64,000 bases of DNA, from contig JAPTHN010000018.1 of NCBI GenBank assembly GCA_026936325.1, positions 11,737,658-11,801,657 of the forward strand, in the 5' to 3' direction. This document shows positions 10,610 through 22,900 of this stretch, in pieces. The notes beneath the pieces were generated by a model that worked only from the letters and a program-made list of their open reading frames with translations, was not told the origin of the DNA and made no database searches. A program made the translations under genes and the position numbers. The DNA comes from Platynereis dumerilii. Its lineage: Eukaryota; Annelida; Polychaeta; Phyllodocida; Nereididae. Each line of letters opens with the position of its first letter. Position 1 is the stretch's first letter.

Positions 10610-13125
10610 CTGAAAAATAAAATAAAATGTATTGTTACATTGCCACATAAATCACTTACGCAGGATTGATGATAAGCATTAGACTTAGGTCTTTCATGCA
10701 GTATCATAATGTCATTTGCACAGGACATTCGCTTCAGGTCAAAGTTTGGAAACTACCATGGGATTAGTGTTACAAAAATCTGCTTTTGGCTGCTCTGATT
10801 TTTATCTGATCAGAAAAATTGATACCATTACACATTTTTATAGGAAGAGGGATCTTGTAGAACGTAGGTAGCTAAAGTAACTAAGCCCTCAATTTCTTTT
10901 GTTGCTTTTTAAAATACAGATAAAACAAGTGGGCCCCGAATACCACTCATCTCAAGTAGGAACCATTGGCCAAGGCTTACTCACTTTGATGCACCCTATT
11001 CTTGAGAGCAACTTGAGAAATGTATAGCCATATTCAAAACTTTATCTCTAATATTCGTGTTCACACTCATATACTATTATACTAGGTCTATTTTAATATG
11101 GTAAAGCAGGTGCCACTGGCCAAGGAGTTCCACCCAAGCTAAAAAAAATTAAAATAGACGAAGCCTGGCCCCGGTATTTGAAGTCTGGCCCCGATATTTG
11201 AAGTCTGGCCCCATATTCAAATAAATAAAATTGCTGATGAAAAAATTGGTCAGGAATCATTGTTTTAGACTGTGATGACATGCATCTGACAGTCGCCAAG
11301 TGTTCAGATCATCGCTTCTGAAAGTCTAACATTTTCAATATATTGATGTAAAAGTCTCTGTGGCATCACTATTTACCACAAAAAATTGCTCGGAATTCAT
11401 CCCGGATGATCTGGAAACCATTTACTTCCTTAGACCCACGGCCTTGAATTTGCTCTACTTTAGCCTCTTTCATCATCCCCCTTCTCCAAACATAGGGCAG
11501 CCTACAGTCCTGCAAAGTATGAATATGAGCACCCAGAACCTGTTTTGTGTAACACTAATCGAAGGGCCAGCAACAAATTGGTTCCAAACTTTCTGCCTTG
11601 AGTGTACTTGCAATTACCACTGCCAAAAACAAACAGTTGCACCATTTTATGTAGTCCACTATCTTATTATCCATCCAATAACTATGTATCCTTCAATTTT
11701 TTTTCATTGACTGCAAGCATGATGTCATGCGGAGACTGGGTGGCTGTTGGTCAGTTGAGGTTTAAGTGGAAAAACAATATGTCATGCAAGGCTTTTTTGA
11801 TGATGTCAAACTATCTGTACATTCTCATTGGTCGGGAGAGTCAGCTGCATGACATCAAGCAGTTGCTCTTAAATTATACTAAATTGACATTGTGAAGGCT
11901 CCAGTGTCATTATCATTTAAAATAGTCAATGGCATACATTGATACTCAAAGCATGCCATGGGGTGCCCGGGGTGGCTTGATTTGGAATCTTATTAGAAGA
12001 AGATGGGAAGTAGAAGAGGAAGGTTTTATGATATGTAACAGAGAACATCTGATCCCAATATTGGTTCTCAATATGCATCAACTGAATGCATGTCAATCAG
12101 CTGGGGAAGGAGTATAGTGAATAACTGTAAAACACAAACAAGACTTGCATCAAATCTCACAGCCAGTCAAATCCCAGCTTGAAGAGTCAATGCAGTGTAT
12201 CGCCATGCTCAATCACCAGGAATCCAAAACTATAACTGAAACTTGACCAACTGTTTGTGTACTCAGGTGCAATGAATAACAAAAACCAACAAAATTCAAC
12301 CGACATGAAACTTTTAAGGATTAGCTTTAAGTGTTTGTTGTTGCTAATTATACCAGCCAATTTGATTTGCTTGTCAGCATGTTGTCATGCTCTTCAGCTG
12401 CACATCACACAGAGCTGCCAGATCAATAGCTATCCTGAACCAGCAGGACATCATGCTGTCAGTCTGAGGAAAAAATTAAAGGATACATAGTTATTGGATG
12501 GATAATAATCTGACAAATAAATATTGTGTCTTGGATGTTGGAAACTGCCCTCGCACAGGTTTGAGTGAGTTTTAATTACGAAAAATCCCTCAGATGTAGC
12601 TAAGTGAAGACTACTTTGATCGTAAAAAATGTGTATGTATATTCCGCTGAGATTTTTATTTTCTTATTGTTACCATATTAACTGAGTTGTGCCATAGGCA
12701 TTAAGGACAGACACTATTACTTCTTTTTTGCCTTTTCAATTAATTATGAGTATGATAGTTCTGCATATTGTCCTGCTGAAAGGTAAATGCAATTACATAA
12801 TACATATTGTACCTTCTTGTTTAATTTTTTTGTGTTTGTCCCAATCCTCTGAAACATCAGAATCATTCTCAAGATGTGCTAAGTCCCTCTTCAATGGGTC
12901 TTCTTCATGTTTGATGTATAACAAATCATCGTTTGCCTCATTGGTTTCTCTCTTTGTTTTCTTAGCGGTCATTTCACCGCCTTCTTCATGCTGCATGTGC
13001 CTCTTGCCAGGTTGCTCTCCATTCAAGGGGTTTAGAACAGCCTTTTCATCAGGTGATTCCTTGACAGGCCCGGCAACTAAGTGTCCATCATCAGGGCTTG
13101 CTTCAGCCTGTGAGGTATTTCCCAT
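10029..13125 (-). CDS. Ulp1-like (C48) cysteine protease gene, two coding exons
   Basis: Exon 1 is 13125-12813 and exon 2 is 10609-10029. The GAAG/GTACAA donor and TTTTTCAG acceptor give a phase-1 junction (G+TA = Val), so the product is about 297 residues. Exon 1 begins with ATG directly after a possible acceptor (AAACACAG) and codes an acidic, Lys-rich region with a likely nuclear signal (AKKTKRE). Exon 2 holds the protease: His189 (NNHYVVS), Asp204 (VLYDS), Gln241 and Cys247 (QGTTSDCGLFA), with Gln six residues before Cys as in Ulp1/SENP enzymes. Proteases of this kind remove ubiquitin-like proteins, but close relatives are also carried by eukaryotic transposons, so this may be a host gene or a mobile-element passenger. 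It lies downstream of the receptor gene on the same strand. Confidence 0.7.
10610..12812. other. Intron of the Ulp1-like gene
   Basis: The 2.2-kb intron contains a three-unit GGCCCC repeat at 11.16-11.22 kb and otherwise unique sequence. Plus-strand frames of 97-116 codons (11.36-11.9 kb) overlap one another and show no domain. Confidence 0.5.
11160..11222. repeat. Three tandem GAAGTCTGGCCCCGATATTT units
   Basis: Three copies of a unit of about 21-22 bp (AAGYCTGGCCCCGGTATTTG) lie in the intron of the Ulp1-like gene. Confidence 0.7.
12813..13125 (-). CDS. Exon 1 of the Ulp1-like protease (acidic N-terminus)
   Basis: The exon encodes 104 residues plus one base. The composition (Asp/Glu/Lys/His rich, few hydrophobics) suggests a disordered region with a basic patch that could act as a nuclear signal. 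The start is the ATG at 13125-13123; the preceding TTCTTCACAAACACAG looks like an acceptor, so a 5' noncoding exon may lie further upstream. Confidence 0.6.
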
Positions 13126-13503
13126 CTGTGTTTGTGAAGAAAAATCAGTGAAAAAGATTAATGGTAAAATGGTGATCGAGTACAGATAATCTGCTACTTT
13201 GTTTTTTTCCATGATGCTCTGTGATAAATTGTATTTCATTATCACATGAATATCACTGCTATGATACATGTAGCTTGTTTATTTTACATGGATCATGCTG
13301 AATATTATTAAAATGTATTTGTGTATATTATCTTTATAAGACCTTATTTATATTCATATGATTGATCGTACAGTTTTCATTAAGCTTGCATGATTGCTAT
13401 CAAGCACCAATTAGCATTGATTTGCTATTTCGTTATGATTATACAATCAATTTATTGAAGTTAATGATCGATCCAGCTAAGTTGTTTGAAATGTCTTGGT
13501 TTA

Positions 13504-13867
13504 CAGCCAAACACTTTGATATAGAATTAGAGTGGACTGTGGCACTGTGAAAATGACACTTTCTGACTCATGATAGCCAATGAAGTGTCATCTTCTCTAC
13601 TTTCAACATGGGAAACATAGAGGCTTTTTGATTAGTCATGATCAAGAGAAAGCCATTTGACATCTCATAACAGATTTTAGAGTGAAAATCAGATGCATAA
13701 TCCTCTCGTTTGGCTGTCACCAACAAGTGGGATGAGTCTCCTTCATTCAAATTAACATTGAAAGTATTGGGTTTGATCATGACAAATCATCAGTATGATG
13801 ACACACGAAGTGCCATTTCCCCAGTGCCACAGTCCACTCTAATTCTATACATCAAAGTGTTTGGCTG
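13504..13867. mobile_element. Tc1/mariner-type MITE, CAGCNAAACACTTTG family, copy 2
   Basis: This copy has the same termini and interior as the one at 8473, in the same internal orientation. The left flank is TA; the right flank is GA, a probable point change. It lies upstream of the Ulp1-like gene. Confidence 0.85.
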
Positions 13868-14028
13868 GAAATGAATTTAAACACAAGACTGGTCAAGAAC
13901 ATTCAATAAATTCTAGAAGAGTGATACAAACATATAAACACAAAACACTATTTATTTTAATATATTATGTAGCTTACTACTTTGCAATAATATAATCATT
14001 AAATTAACCTATCATACTTATAATACTT

Positions 14029-14253
14029 ATAAGTGAAAGTTAAAACTTCTGTTTAGAACACAAAAACAGAAAGTTGAATTCTCAGTTTTTGTTTAGCTTT
14101 CTCAGTTTGCTGTATACGATGATAAAAGATGAACAAAAACTGAGAATGCAACTTCCATCCTCATTCTGTTGACAAAGATTGCAGTGTGTAGTTGAAAATT
14201 CCAGGTTAGAGTTTAATTTTTGTGTTGAGAACATAAATTTAAACTTTCACTTA
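14029..14253. mobile_element. Short inverted-repeat element
   Basis: ATAAGTGAAAGTTAAAAC at the left is matched by GTTTAAACTTTCACTTAT-like sequence at the right, and inner segments (TCTCAGTTTTTGTTTAGC against AACAAAAACTGAGAAT) are also inverted. It looks like a decayed MITE; no clear target duplication was found. Confidence 0.45.
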
Positions 14254-14459
14254 TGGAGAAACAAACACCGATGAATTTTATTCTCCAGCATTGTAACACT
14301 TTTCACTAATATGAAATCTGTTGGAGACATTCTGAAATAATCACATGTATGTTTTTTCTGGAATTTATTTTCTGTATATAATTGAAGTATATGTATATGT
14401 GGGGATGAAATGATAATAAAAGTTACATGTAATTATATGGCATAGGATGGCATTCGTTA

Positions 14460-14817
14460 CAGCCAAACACTTTGATATAGAATCAGAGTGGACTGTGGCA
14501 CTGTAATATGGCACTTCGTGTGTCATCATGCTGATGATTTGTCACAATCAAACCCAATACTTTCAGTGTTAATTTGATTGAAGGAGACTAATTCCACTTG
14601 TTGGTGACAGCCAAACGAAAGGATAATGCATCTGGTTTTCACTCTAAAATCCATTATGAGAAGTCAAATGGCTTTCTCTTGATCATGACTAATCAAACAG
14701 CCTCTATGTTTCCCATGTTGAAAGTAAAGATGACACTTCATCGGCTATCATGAGTCATGAAGTGCCATTTTCACAGTGCCACAGTCCACTCTAATTCAAT
14801 ATCAAAGTGTTTGGCTG
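14460..14817. mobile_element. Tc1/mariner-type MITE, CAGCNAAACACTTTG family, copy 3
   Basis: This copy has the same termini with TA on both sides, but its interior is inverted relative to copies 1 and 2. Copies 2 and 3 therefore face each other across about 590 bp. Confidence 0.85.
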
Positions 14818-15089
14818 TAATATTTATTAGTCAGTCTGGTGAGGCTGAGCTCTGCAAAACATGAAGATTTCGCATTGTCTTGGTCAAAAGGAAACTGTCT
14901 GGAATAACAAACTGTATTCAAACACTGAGACGGCAGTTAAATATGAATACAAAAAGTATGATGCTGTGTTTATGCAGATATGCAGTCTTCAAATACTGTG
15001 ATGCCAACTTAGTTTTGGCTATCATTGGCTGAATACATCTGTGACCTCACACCAAACACCTGACTTCTAATGCTAACCTAAAGTAAAGT

Positions 15090-16410
15090 AAAGTAAAAGT
15101 AAAGTAAAATTTTATTTAAAGTCGGTGATGAAAAAATTAAACGAGCAACACAAGCTACAAAGCTTTTGACCGACAAGGTAAAATCAACAATAAAGAATGG
15201 CAAAATGATGAGATGAATTATGTACAGATGAGTTTTCAGAAAGCATTAATCATTAATAAGCCCGTTTGTGTCTTCACAGTATACAATGTGGGCCGTTATT
15301 TTACTAAGAGTTCCTTAAACATAGAAGACATGTTCCACAGTCACATATATTCAGACTATTGCTTTTTATCAATTCTGACTTAAAAGAGACTATGTCCGGG
15401 CTGCACTTAATGTGAGAAGGTAGAATATTCCACAATGAGGGACCTTGATATCGAATAGATCGCTTGCCATACTGAATTGTGTTAAATTGTGGTTGAATTA
15501 ACTTGTTATTATCTCTCATGTTGTATGGAGATACCTGTTTATTGAAAAATGAACTTTCAACAGGCGGCGCTAAGTTGTTCATGACTTTGAAAACAAATTC
15601 AGCTAAGTTATACCTATGCTTAACATAGAGCATCTTCTTATTCGTTTTCAATAGAATATCATTGTATGTACTCTCATAGTCATTACAGACTAATCGTAAA
15701 GCTTTTTCATTTAATTTTTCAAATTTTCGGTCCTGTCCGACAGAGAAAGTGTTATACGCAACAGAACAATAGACAAAGTTTGATGCCACGAATGCCTCAT
15801 AAATTCTTAATCTGCCTTCATAATCAATGTGCCTACATATTCGTTGTAAAGCATTTATTTGTCTTGCTGCGTTTTTAGTTACTAGCGATACTTGATTTTG
15901 GAAATTCAACTTGCTATCAATGTGAATGCCTAGCAACTTGACATCATTTTCAGATTAAATAGTATTCCCCTGTAATTCTAATTCCATTTCAGAATTATTC
16001 CTACCAATACATATTGCTTGAAATTTGTTTGGGTTTGCCTTCATAAAATTTGATTTAAACCATTTGATTGCCCTCGCAAAGGCTATCTCGAGTTTATCTT
16101 TAACTACTGACAAGTCATTGTGAGAGTAGGAAAGAGTATTATCATCTGCGTAATTATAAACTTCACATAATGTGCTTTGATCTATCAAGAAGTCATTTAT
16201 AAATATGTTAAAAAGCAGCGGTCCCATCAGAGAACCCTGCGGGACACCTGTCTTTAAGTTCATCCAATCACTTTTAATGTCACCTATTTTAACAGCTTGT
16301 TTCCTATTCTTCAGATAATTCATGATAAGAGAGCATGCTTGGACTGAAACACCATAGGCATAGGAACTGCCATATGATGTCATACTCCACATCAAAAGAT
16401 AAAAAATCAC
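15090..16410 (-). mobile_element. 5'-truncated CR1/L2-like LINE
   Basis: The fragment encodes the second half of a reverse transcriptase (GVPQGSLMGPLLFNIFINDF, then NYADDNTLSYS with the YADD catalytic box) and the typical non-LTR tail (LLGIHIDSKLNFQNQ … GPSLWNILP … FKSELIK). It ends with a short cysteine pattern (CDCGTCLLCLRNS). The coding region is cut by one in-frame stop near 15957 and lacks its 5' part, including endonuclease and RT motif A. Downstream it ends in a (TTTAC)n-like simple repeat near 15.08-15.11 kb. A shorter copy of its 3' end lies at 19.00-19.10 kb. It is inserted immediately after the receptor gene. Confidence 0.85.
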
Positions 16411-16448
16411 TTTCTGTAGAAGGATAGTAAAAGCAACAGAGACAAAAA

Positions 16449-16933
16449 TTATTTGTTAGTCACGTACAATTTCTCCTTCCATTTTACCTTTTCAAGCTTT
16501 TCCAGTAGCCTTCTACTTTGAGACCGGAGCTCTCGGATTTCTCTTTCCAGCTCTTCGCATTCTCTCTCTTTAATTCTTAAATCTGGTGAATGTCTTCCTC
16601 TAGTCCTCTTCGCCTCTTCACATTCACCTCGCAACCTGAAGAGTTCTGACTCCTTTTGATTTGCATTGCCAAGCTCTTCAAGGCCTTTCAATATATCATT
16701 GTCCATCTCTGTCACTGCATCGATCTCACGTGAGAGTTCAGAGGCAATCTCAGTAGCACGTTCCAGAAGGATTTCTTGCTTTTTGCTATCTTCTTCTGGT
16801 AGATTTTGTTTGATTTTGACCATTTTCTGTTGTACTTCTTTCCTGTACTTCAATAAATCTGGAAAGTTGGCTTCCAAACTGTCAATGGTTTTCTGCCATC
16901 TTGTCCTCAATGTACTGTCACATTCTACAGCAT
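16449..16933 (-). CDS. Exon J: C-terminal coiled coil and stop codon
   Basis: The last exon starts after a CTCTGACAG acceptor and ends in TAA at 16451-16449. It encodes about 160 residues, very rich in Glu, Lys and Arg with Leu/Ile at heptad-like spacing (for example EELEREIRELRSQSRRLLEK). This predicts a long coiled coil, a likely oligomerisation device. Human cGAS and the cGLRs I know usually end with the Mab-21 fold, so this tail is an extra module. A LINE begins about 40 bp beyond the stop codon, and no own polyadenylation signal is seen in that gap. Confidence 0.85.
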
Positions 16934-19900
16934 CTGTCAGAGGATGAAGAAAGAAAATACCCTGATAGCATCTTGGAATATTTCGCTTATCTAATTTACT
17001 TAAATACTTCCCAACAGTATACAGTCAAAAACCTATGTTAAGCAGCCAGTCAAGGGAATGCATGGACAAAAGTGGCTGCTTAAGGCAGATGGCTGCTTAA
17101 TGGAGGTGCCATTTTTTTAGCCAACTGAAAATTGTCATTCACAGTGAAAACATGTTGCAAATGAATGCCTATAATCTTAAGTCATTAAGCCAATATTTAA
17201 CAAATACTAACTATTTAATAAGAGATGGCTGCTCGAGCAGGTTTGACTGTACAGCAAAACAATTTAGCATTCATAGTAAATGAATGTAACATATAAAACA
17301 CATAACATATTATCTAAAGGGAATGTTTTATACCTGATAAGGGAGTAGCCCGTTCACTGTAGAAGACTTCTGGTCTCAATCGTTCCAGGCATGTTTTACA
17401 CGTATGCAGAATATCAATCACTTCATGTTTATTCAACATACGGCTGCTACTCTTGTAAACATCCTCCAGAAAGCTGCCAAATATCATTTCATATTTCTCT
17501 GCCATAAAGTGAATTGCATCAAATATTTTCTCGGCCCAAAATCTCCCATCTTCTGCATATTTCTCAAGATCTTCCAAGCTTGTCCATCTTGGATTGTTTC
17601 CTGTGAATTGCAATACGTTTTGAAGAGCAGTGAATCTCTGCAGTACAACATTCCCATGGAATTCTTCGACCGCACAGGGCTACAAAAGAATAATTAACAA
17701 TTACAGTCATTGGTAATAACAATATTTGCAACCTTCATTTTAATTGATTTACAAAAGGATAGTTTGAGATGATTGTTGATTGAAAGAAAAATTGCAAATC
17801 ATATTTTAGAACATAATTCATAAAATGATTTTTCAAATTTGTAAAAATGTATTCATCCACAAATGCAATCAATCATACATTGCTGAAGAATCATTAAAAT
17901 TGTCCAAAGATGACTGAATATTGAGTAATTACTCAATATTGACTAAAAAAATCGGAACAATTTTTTAGCAGTATGATATCCTGAATGTGCAATACTAATG
18001 TTCATAGATATATCTTGCATCTCTCAGAGGTGTCATTTTTACAAGTTTTTACCCTTGGCAACGTATACAATACCATGTATTGTATCTTTATTAAAAAAAT
18101 TACTAGGCATGTTACAGAAACCTATTTCTGTAAATTTCAAATCATAAATTTACATGTATTATTGGATAAATCTATCATTTTTAAAAATAATTTCAAAACT
18201 CTCGCCAATTATTTTTTAGCGTCTTGAAGAGAACAGGTGTCTTCATTCCCTTGGGTTTACAGCTCTTGTTGAATGGAGCGCTGGAGACAGTGAATCTATA
18301 CATTATACAGTTACATTATACAGTTACCTCACAGCACTGAGTGCAATATCAGTTTTTATGGCACCGAAGTCTCTAATATTTCCCGGGGTGCTATGCAATA
18401 ACTGTTATATCACATCGTTCTTCATCATGGCAAATGCAACAAAAATGACTTGAATTTGGATGTCTAAACTCTATTTCTGTTTCTTTTGACCTGCAAGTTT
18501 AAAGTGTATCTTGTCGTAAATCAGTTATTATTATACTTATTTCAACCACAGAAAAATGTTTCAAACTTTAGGAATCCACAGATGGTATTCTTGATCATCG
18601 GTTTGGTTAAATTTTTTCTCAACCTTTGTGGGGAACAAAACTTTTTAAAGAACCAAGATTTTTTCTCTTTTGGTAAGCTTATAGTATCCATGGGACAGAA
18701 GTTAGAGCAATATTATATTTATATATAAAGCTATGTTCACCAAAAATAGGATTTCAGTCCCGCAAGGGTGTTGTGTCTCTCAATTTTTCTGTTTTGGATT
18801 CTATCTGTGCGGCATATTTTTCCAGAATTTAAGGACCACCAGCTCTTCAATAATAGTTGATGGTCCCTAAATTCTGGAAAAATATTGCCTATGACTTCGG
18901 GAACTCGGATTTCCAGGATTGGAATACAGTGTTCAGCCCTACCAATTATAGGAAAATAGTTTCTGTAAAGGACTTACGTCACTAGGATAGTCAGTCAAGA
19001 AGAAGAAGATAAGAAGATAAAATTTTGATTAAAGTCGATTGTGGCAAGTTAAACAAATAAAACATAAGCTAATTAGCTTTTAACCGACAGATAAAATAAC
19101 AAAACAAGATGATGAACAAAGAACTTATTTACAAATAAGAAAATGAATATGATAATTTCTTAAGTATCTATATTAACTTTACACTAAGACAAAAGCATTC
19201 CCGATCATATTTAAATACAAGACATTGGAATCAAAATAGAAATTTGCCGTCCTGGAATTGCTTGCTTTACGGAATTGCCAAATTACGTTTACTGCCCCTG
19301 GAGGCAGATGGGGAAATCTAACAAGTCAAGGACTTGCAAAACCGGAAGCTTATGTCCAGGACACACGAAACCAGGAAGTATTGAGAGAGACACTTCAATA
19401 GGATGATTGAAATTTAATGGACAAAAAAAACCCAGTAAAATTATGCTGTCCATGATTTTCTGTGCTGGTATATAGTGTCCAGGCCTGGTGATACTAGGAA
19501 TATTGGTCCTGTGGAGGATATGCGTCACCAGGATTAGACCGGCAGCCCAGGGGCTCTAGCCTAGTCGAACGAGGTACCACTAACGGAGCATATGGGTATA
19601 AAGGGAATAATAAGGCGCACCAGAAAACCCATTTCTAGCACGGCGTATCGGTCGCGTTTACCCCTGGCGGCCATTTTCCAAGATGGCCGCCATGAAAATA
19701 AGTGTATGCAGTTTTTGGTCTAGATCTTTAATGGCTTATCCAATTTTGATAATTTTTGGGTCAAAATATATGTATTTCAATATTCCCAATGCAATGTTGT
19801 CATAAAAATTTCAATATTGTAAGCGATTCATGCTGTTTTTAAGGATCAAATGCAAAAAAAGTGAAAAATTTGGAAAAAAATCAAGATTCTCTGGCAAAAT

Positions 19901-22900
19901 AAGGCATCATAGTCAATGAATGGTTGGTTTTAGAATAAAAATAATATAAAAAACTTCCTGACATACAGAAATACCAGAAACCATGTCTTATTTGCTTCTG
20001 AGTGACATTTAGTGTTGAAGATATTCCCATTTACAATATAGATCACGTCAAGTGAGAATTGTGACGTGACAACGTCACATTTCAGCAGTGGTGCATCTTA
20101 TGTGTCTGATTTAGCATAACTCTCCCACAGCTTATCAGATTTTTATAATTTTCGTGTCAAAATATATATTTTTCAATATGCCCAATCCAATGGTGATGCC
20201 AAAAATAGGAAATCAGAAGTATTTTATATCCTTTCTAATAATCATTTGTAAAAAAAATAAAAAAATTAAGGATTTCCAGGCAAAACAAGGCATCTTATGA
20301 CTTGTATTATTGACTTTAGAGTAAAAATGCCACCTTTAATCAATTCCAAATGTTCTCAAATATCAGCAGGTATGCCTATTTTTTTGCTATGTCATTTTTG
20401 GTCTTGATAATATTTACATTTGTTTGAGAGACCAGGTCAAGTAAAATTGTGGCGTTGTGACGTTATATTTCTGCAGTGATGCATACGTTTGTCTAATTGG
20501 ATGTAAATCTTAAACATATTATCAAACTTTTGGATCTGCATATAGCATGGTGCACTTTCTGCTATTATGCAGTTTTGTCAATAATAATATCAAATTTATG
20601 CTTTTTTCATGGTCAAATACAAAAATGTGAAAAAACACATAAATCGCACAAAATTATCATTGGCATTGTTGTTAATTGCCATATTGGTTGCAGACTGAAA
20701 AATTAAGCCATAAAAAAATCTCACCTATTCCATTTTATTCCTACAACCAACCATGCAATGATTGCATACAATCCCCCATCTCTTCTTTATCAATGAATGG
20801 TTCACCTGCAACACCTGGGAATGGTCCCAAGCTATTGATAATTCGACATGTTCCTTGTAAGGAACACGTCGAATTATCAAGATTGGTCCAACATAGATAG
20901 TTTACACTTGGCAGCAAAATTATTCAACCCCTTTGATTTCTTCCCAATAGTAAACAGGTTTTGTAAAATGAGTGTGATGACATCAGAATGTTTCAAATCA
21001 CAAAAAGTATGAAAGCATCACATACCAGACAACATATGCTAAATTAGCTGTGGAGAATAACTAAATCTAGTTGGCAGGACTGGTTCCATTTCACAAATGG
21101 GTCAAAATGTTTGAACAACTATTTAACCCTGTGCTCCAATGCTAATCCAATGGCGGCAACGGGGTTGAAACATTTTTGACATTGTTGACCCCTATGCGAA
21201 ATACAAACCATCTACCAGGTTCTGGTGCCTTTCCTAACAGTTTGGCATTATGTTGTCTGATACAAATTGATGTTATCCTTTTCATGATTTGATATATATG
21301 CTGATGTCACCACACTCATTTGGCATTTGTCAGCTATTGAATTCAATGGAAAAACATCAAGGGGTTGAATTATTTTGTTGACAACTGTAGGGAGTACAGT
21401 ACAAATTTCTAAAAGTGGCTCGTCATTTAAAATCTAGCCTTAGCTATCTATCCATAGCCATTCCAAGCTAAACTAAGCTACACTTATCCATAGCTAGCCA
21501 GAGCTATCCACAATTACTGTTGTTTAAACAAGGGGTAAAGAGATTGCAGTGTATACAAAAGACTAGAAGTGGATAGTTATGGATAGATATGGATAAGACT
21601 AGTAATGAATAGCTATAGACAGCTAAGTTGAGCCACATTTAGAAATTTGTACTGTATTTGCCTGGACTATATTCAATACATACTAGTCAGTTGCCCGCAG
21701 CTTTGAGGGCACAAAATAGAACACAATAGAAAATATAGGATTGTGATAAATTTAGAAGGATAGATAGATAGGCCCAGATTGATTTATTGATTGAAAGGGC
21801 CGAGATAGGCCAAGATAATCTGATAACAGATAGATGGGGATTTTTATGAGAGTATCGTTTCACAATCAATAGTTAGAGTACCTGTAGATTGGAAGGAACA
21901 GAATAGAAGCGATTGGTAAACTTTTAAAATATAATTTGATTTGATAGTGCCCAGATAGACTGACAGAGTAAGATTAGAAAAAGATGGGCCTGGTATCTGC
22001 GAGTGTGGGCTGCTGTGGGTCAGAGATTTATCACACCGGGCGGGCTGGTGCAGGCCGGGATTTTTTTTTTTTCGTTGTTTCACATTTTCCATCTCCATTT
22101 ATGCAGTCACAATGAGAGAATGGAAGTTGTGGTGGGAAATTTGAAATTTGAGCATTTTCAGAATGTCTTTTGGGCCCTGACTTGGCCATTTTGTTCGGGA
22201 TTGTTTGGAGTCAAGAAATAAGTATAACTTGATTATGGAGCATGTATCTGGCATAGTTATGAATCACAGGCATGTTGTAATTTAGACAAGACTTCCTTTG
22301 CTTTGAATCTTGATTGGATGCACCATTAAAAAATTATGTGAATTGTGTTTGTGTATGCAAATTAGCTGTTCACCATTTTGTAAATCATGTGTAATGTGTT
22401 CTGTGTGTGAAATGAGCTGACATTGAACTATGTCATGGTGACATTTGGATGTTTATTGCTCAGTTTACTGACCTTGGAATTTATGTTATCATAAAACTAG
22501 GTCACAGGAGATTAGATTTCAATAGTTATACAAATTTCCAAGTTTTTCAGTTAAATATAGTGTAGGATGTATTGATGGATAGAAGAATTATCGACAGATT
22601 GCTAGCTAGATAAATAGATAGATAAATACTGCTAGATATATAGCATGGCTGGAAGAGTAGGGAATTCGGGCATGTCATTGCCTGGAAATCTCTAAATCTC
22701 ACTTAAAATTTTTGAAAAAAGGTCCAAATTTCTGACTTGGAAATATGGAGGCTTGATTCGCGAGAATTCATGGGCAATGTTATCGTATTTCATCAAATTG
22801 CCTTGAAATTCATATTTTTTCTAGCCCTGGACAGATAGAATGGATGGATTTTATGAATTAGATAGATTGCACCACACGGACAATCTATCCTAGACAAATA

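Larger units (their letters stand above)
17680..19536. other. Intron sequence of the receptor gene, 3' part of the 10-kb intron
   Basis: No coding sequence was recognised. It holds AT-rich unique sequence, a 77-nt hairpin (18812-18888), a short LINE tail (19.0-19.1 kb) and, from about 19.2 kb, the start of a GTCCAGGAC/ACTAGGA minisatellite that resumes at 24.86 kb. Confidence 0.6.
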
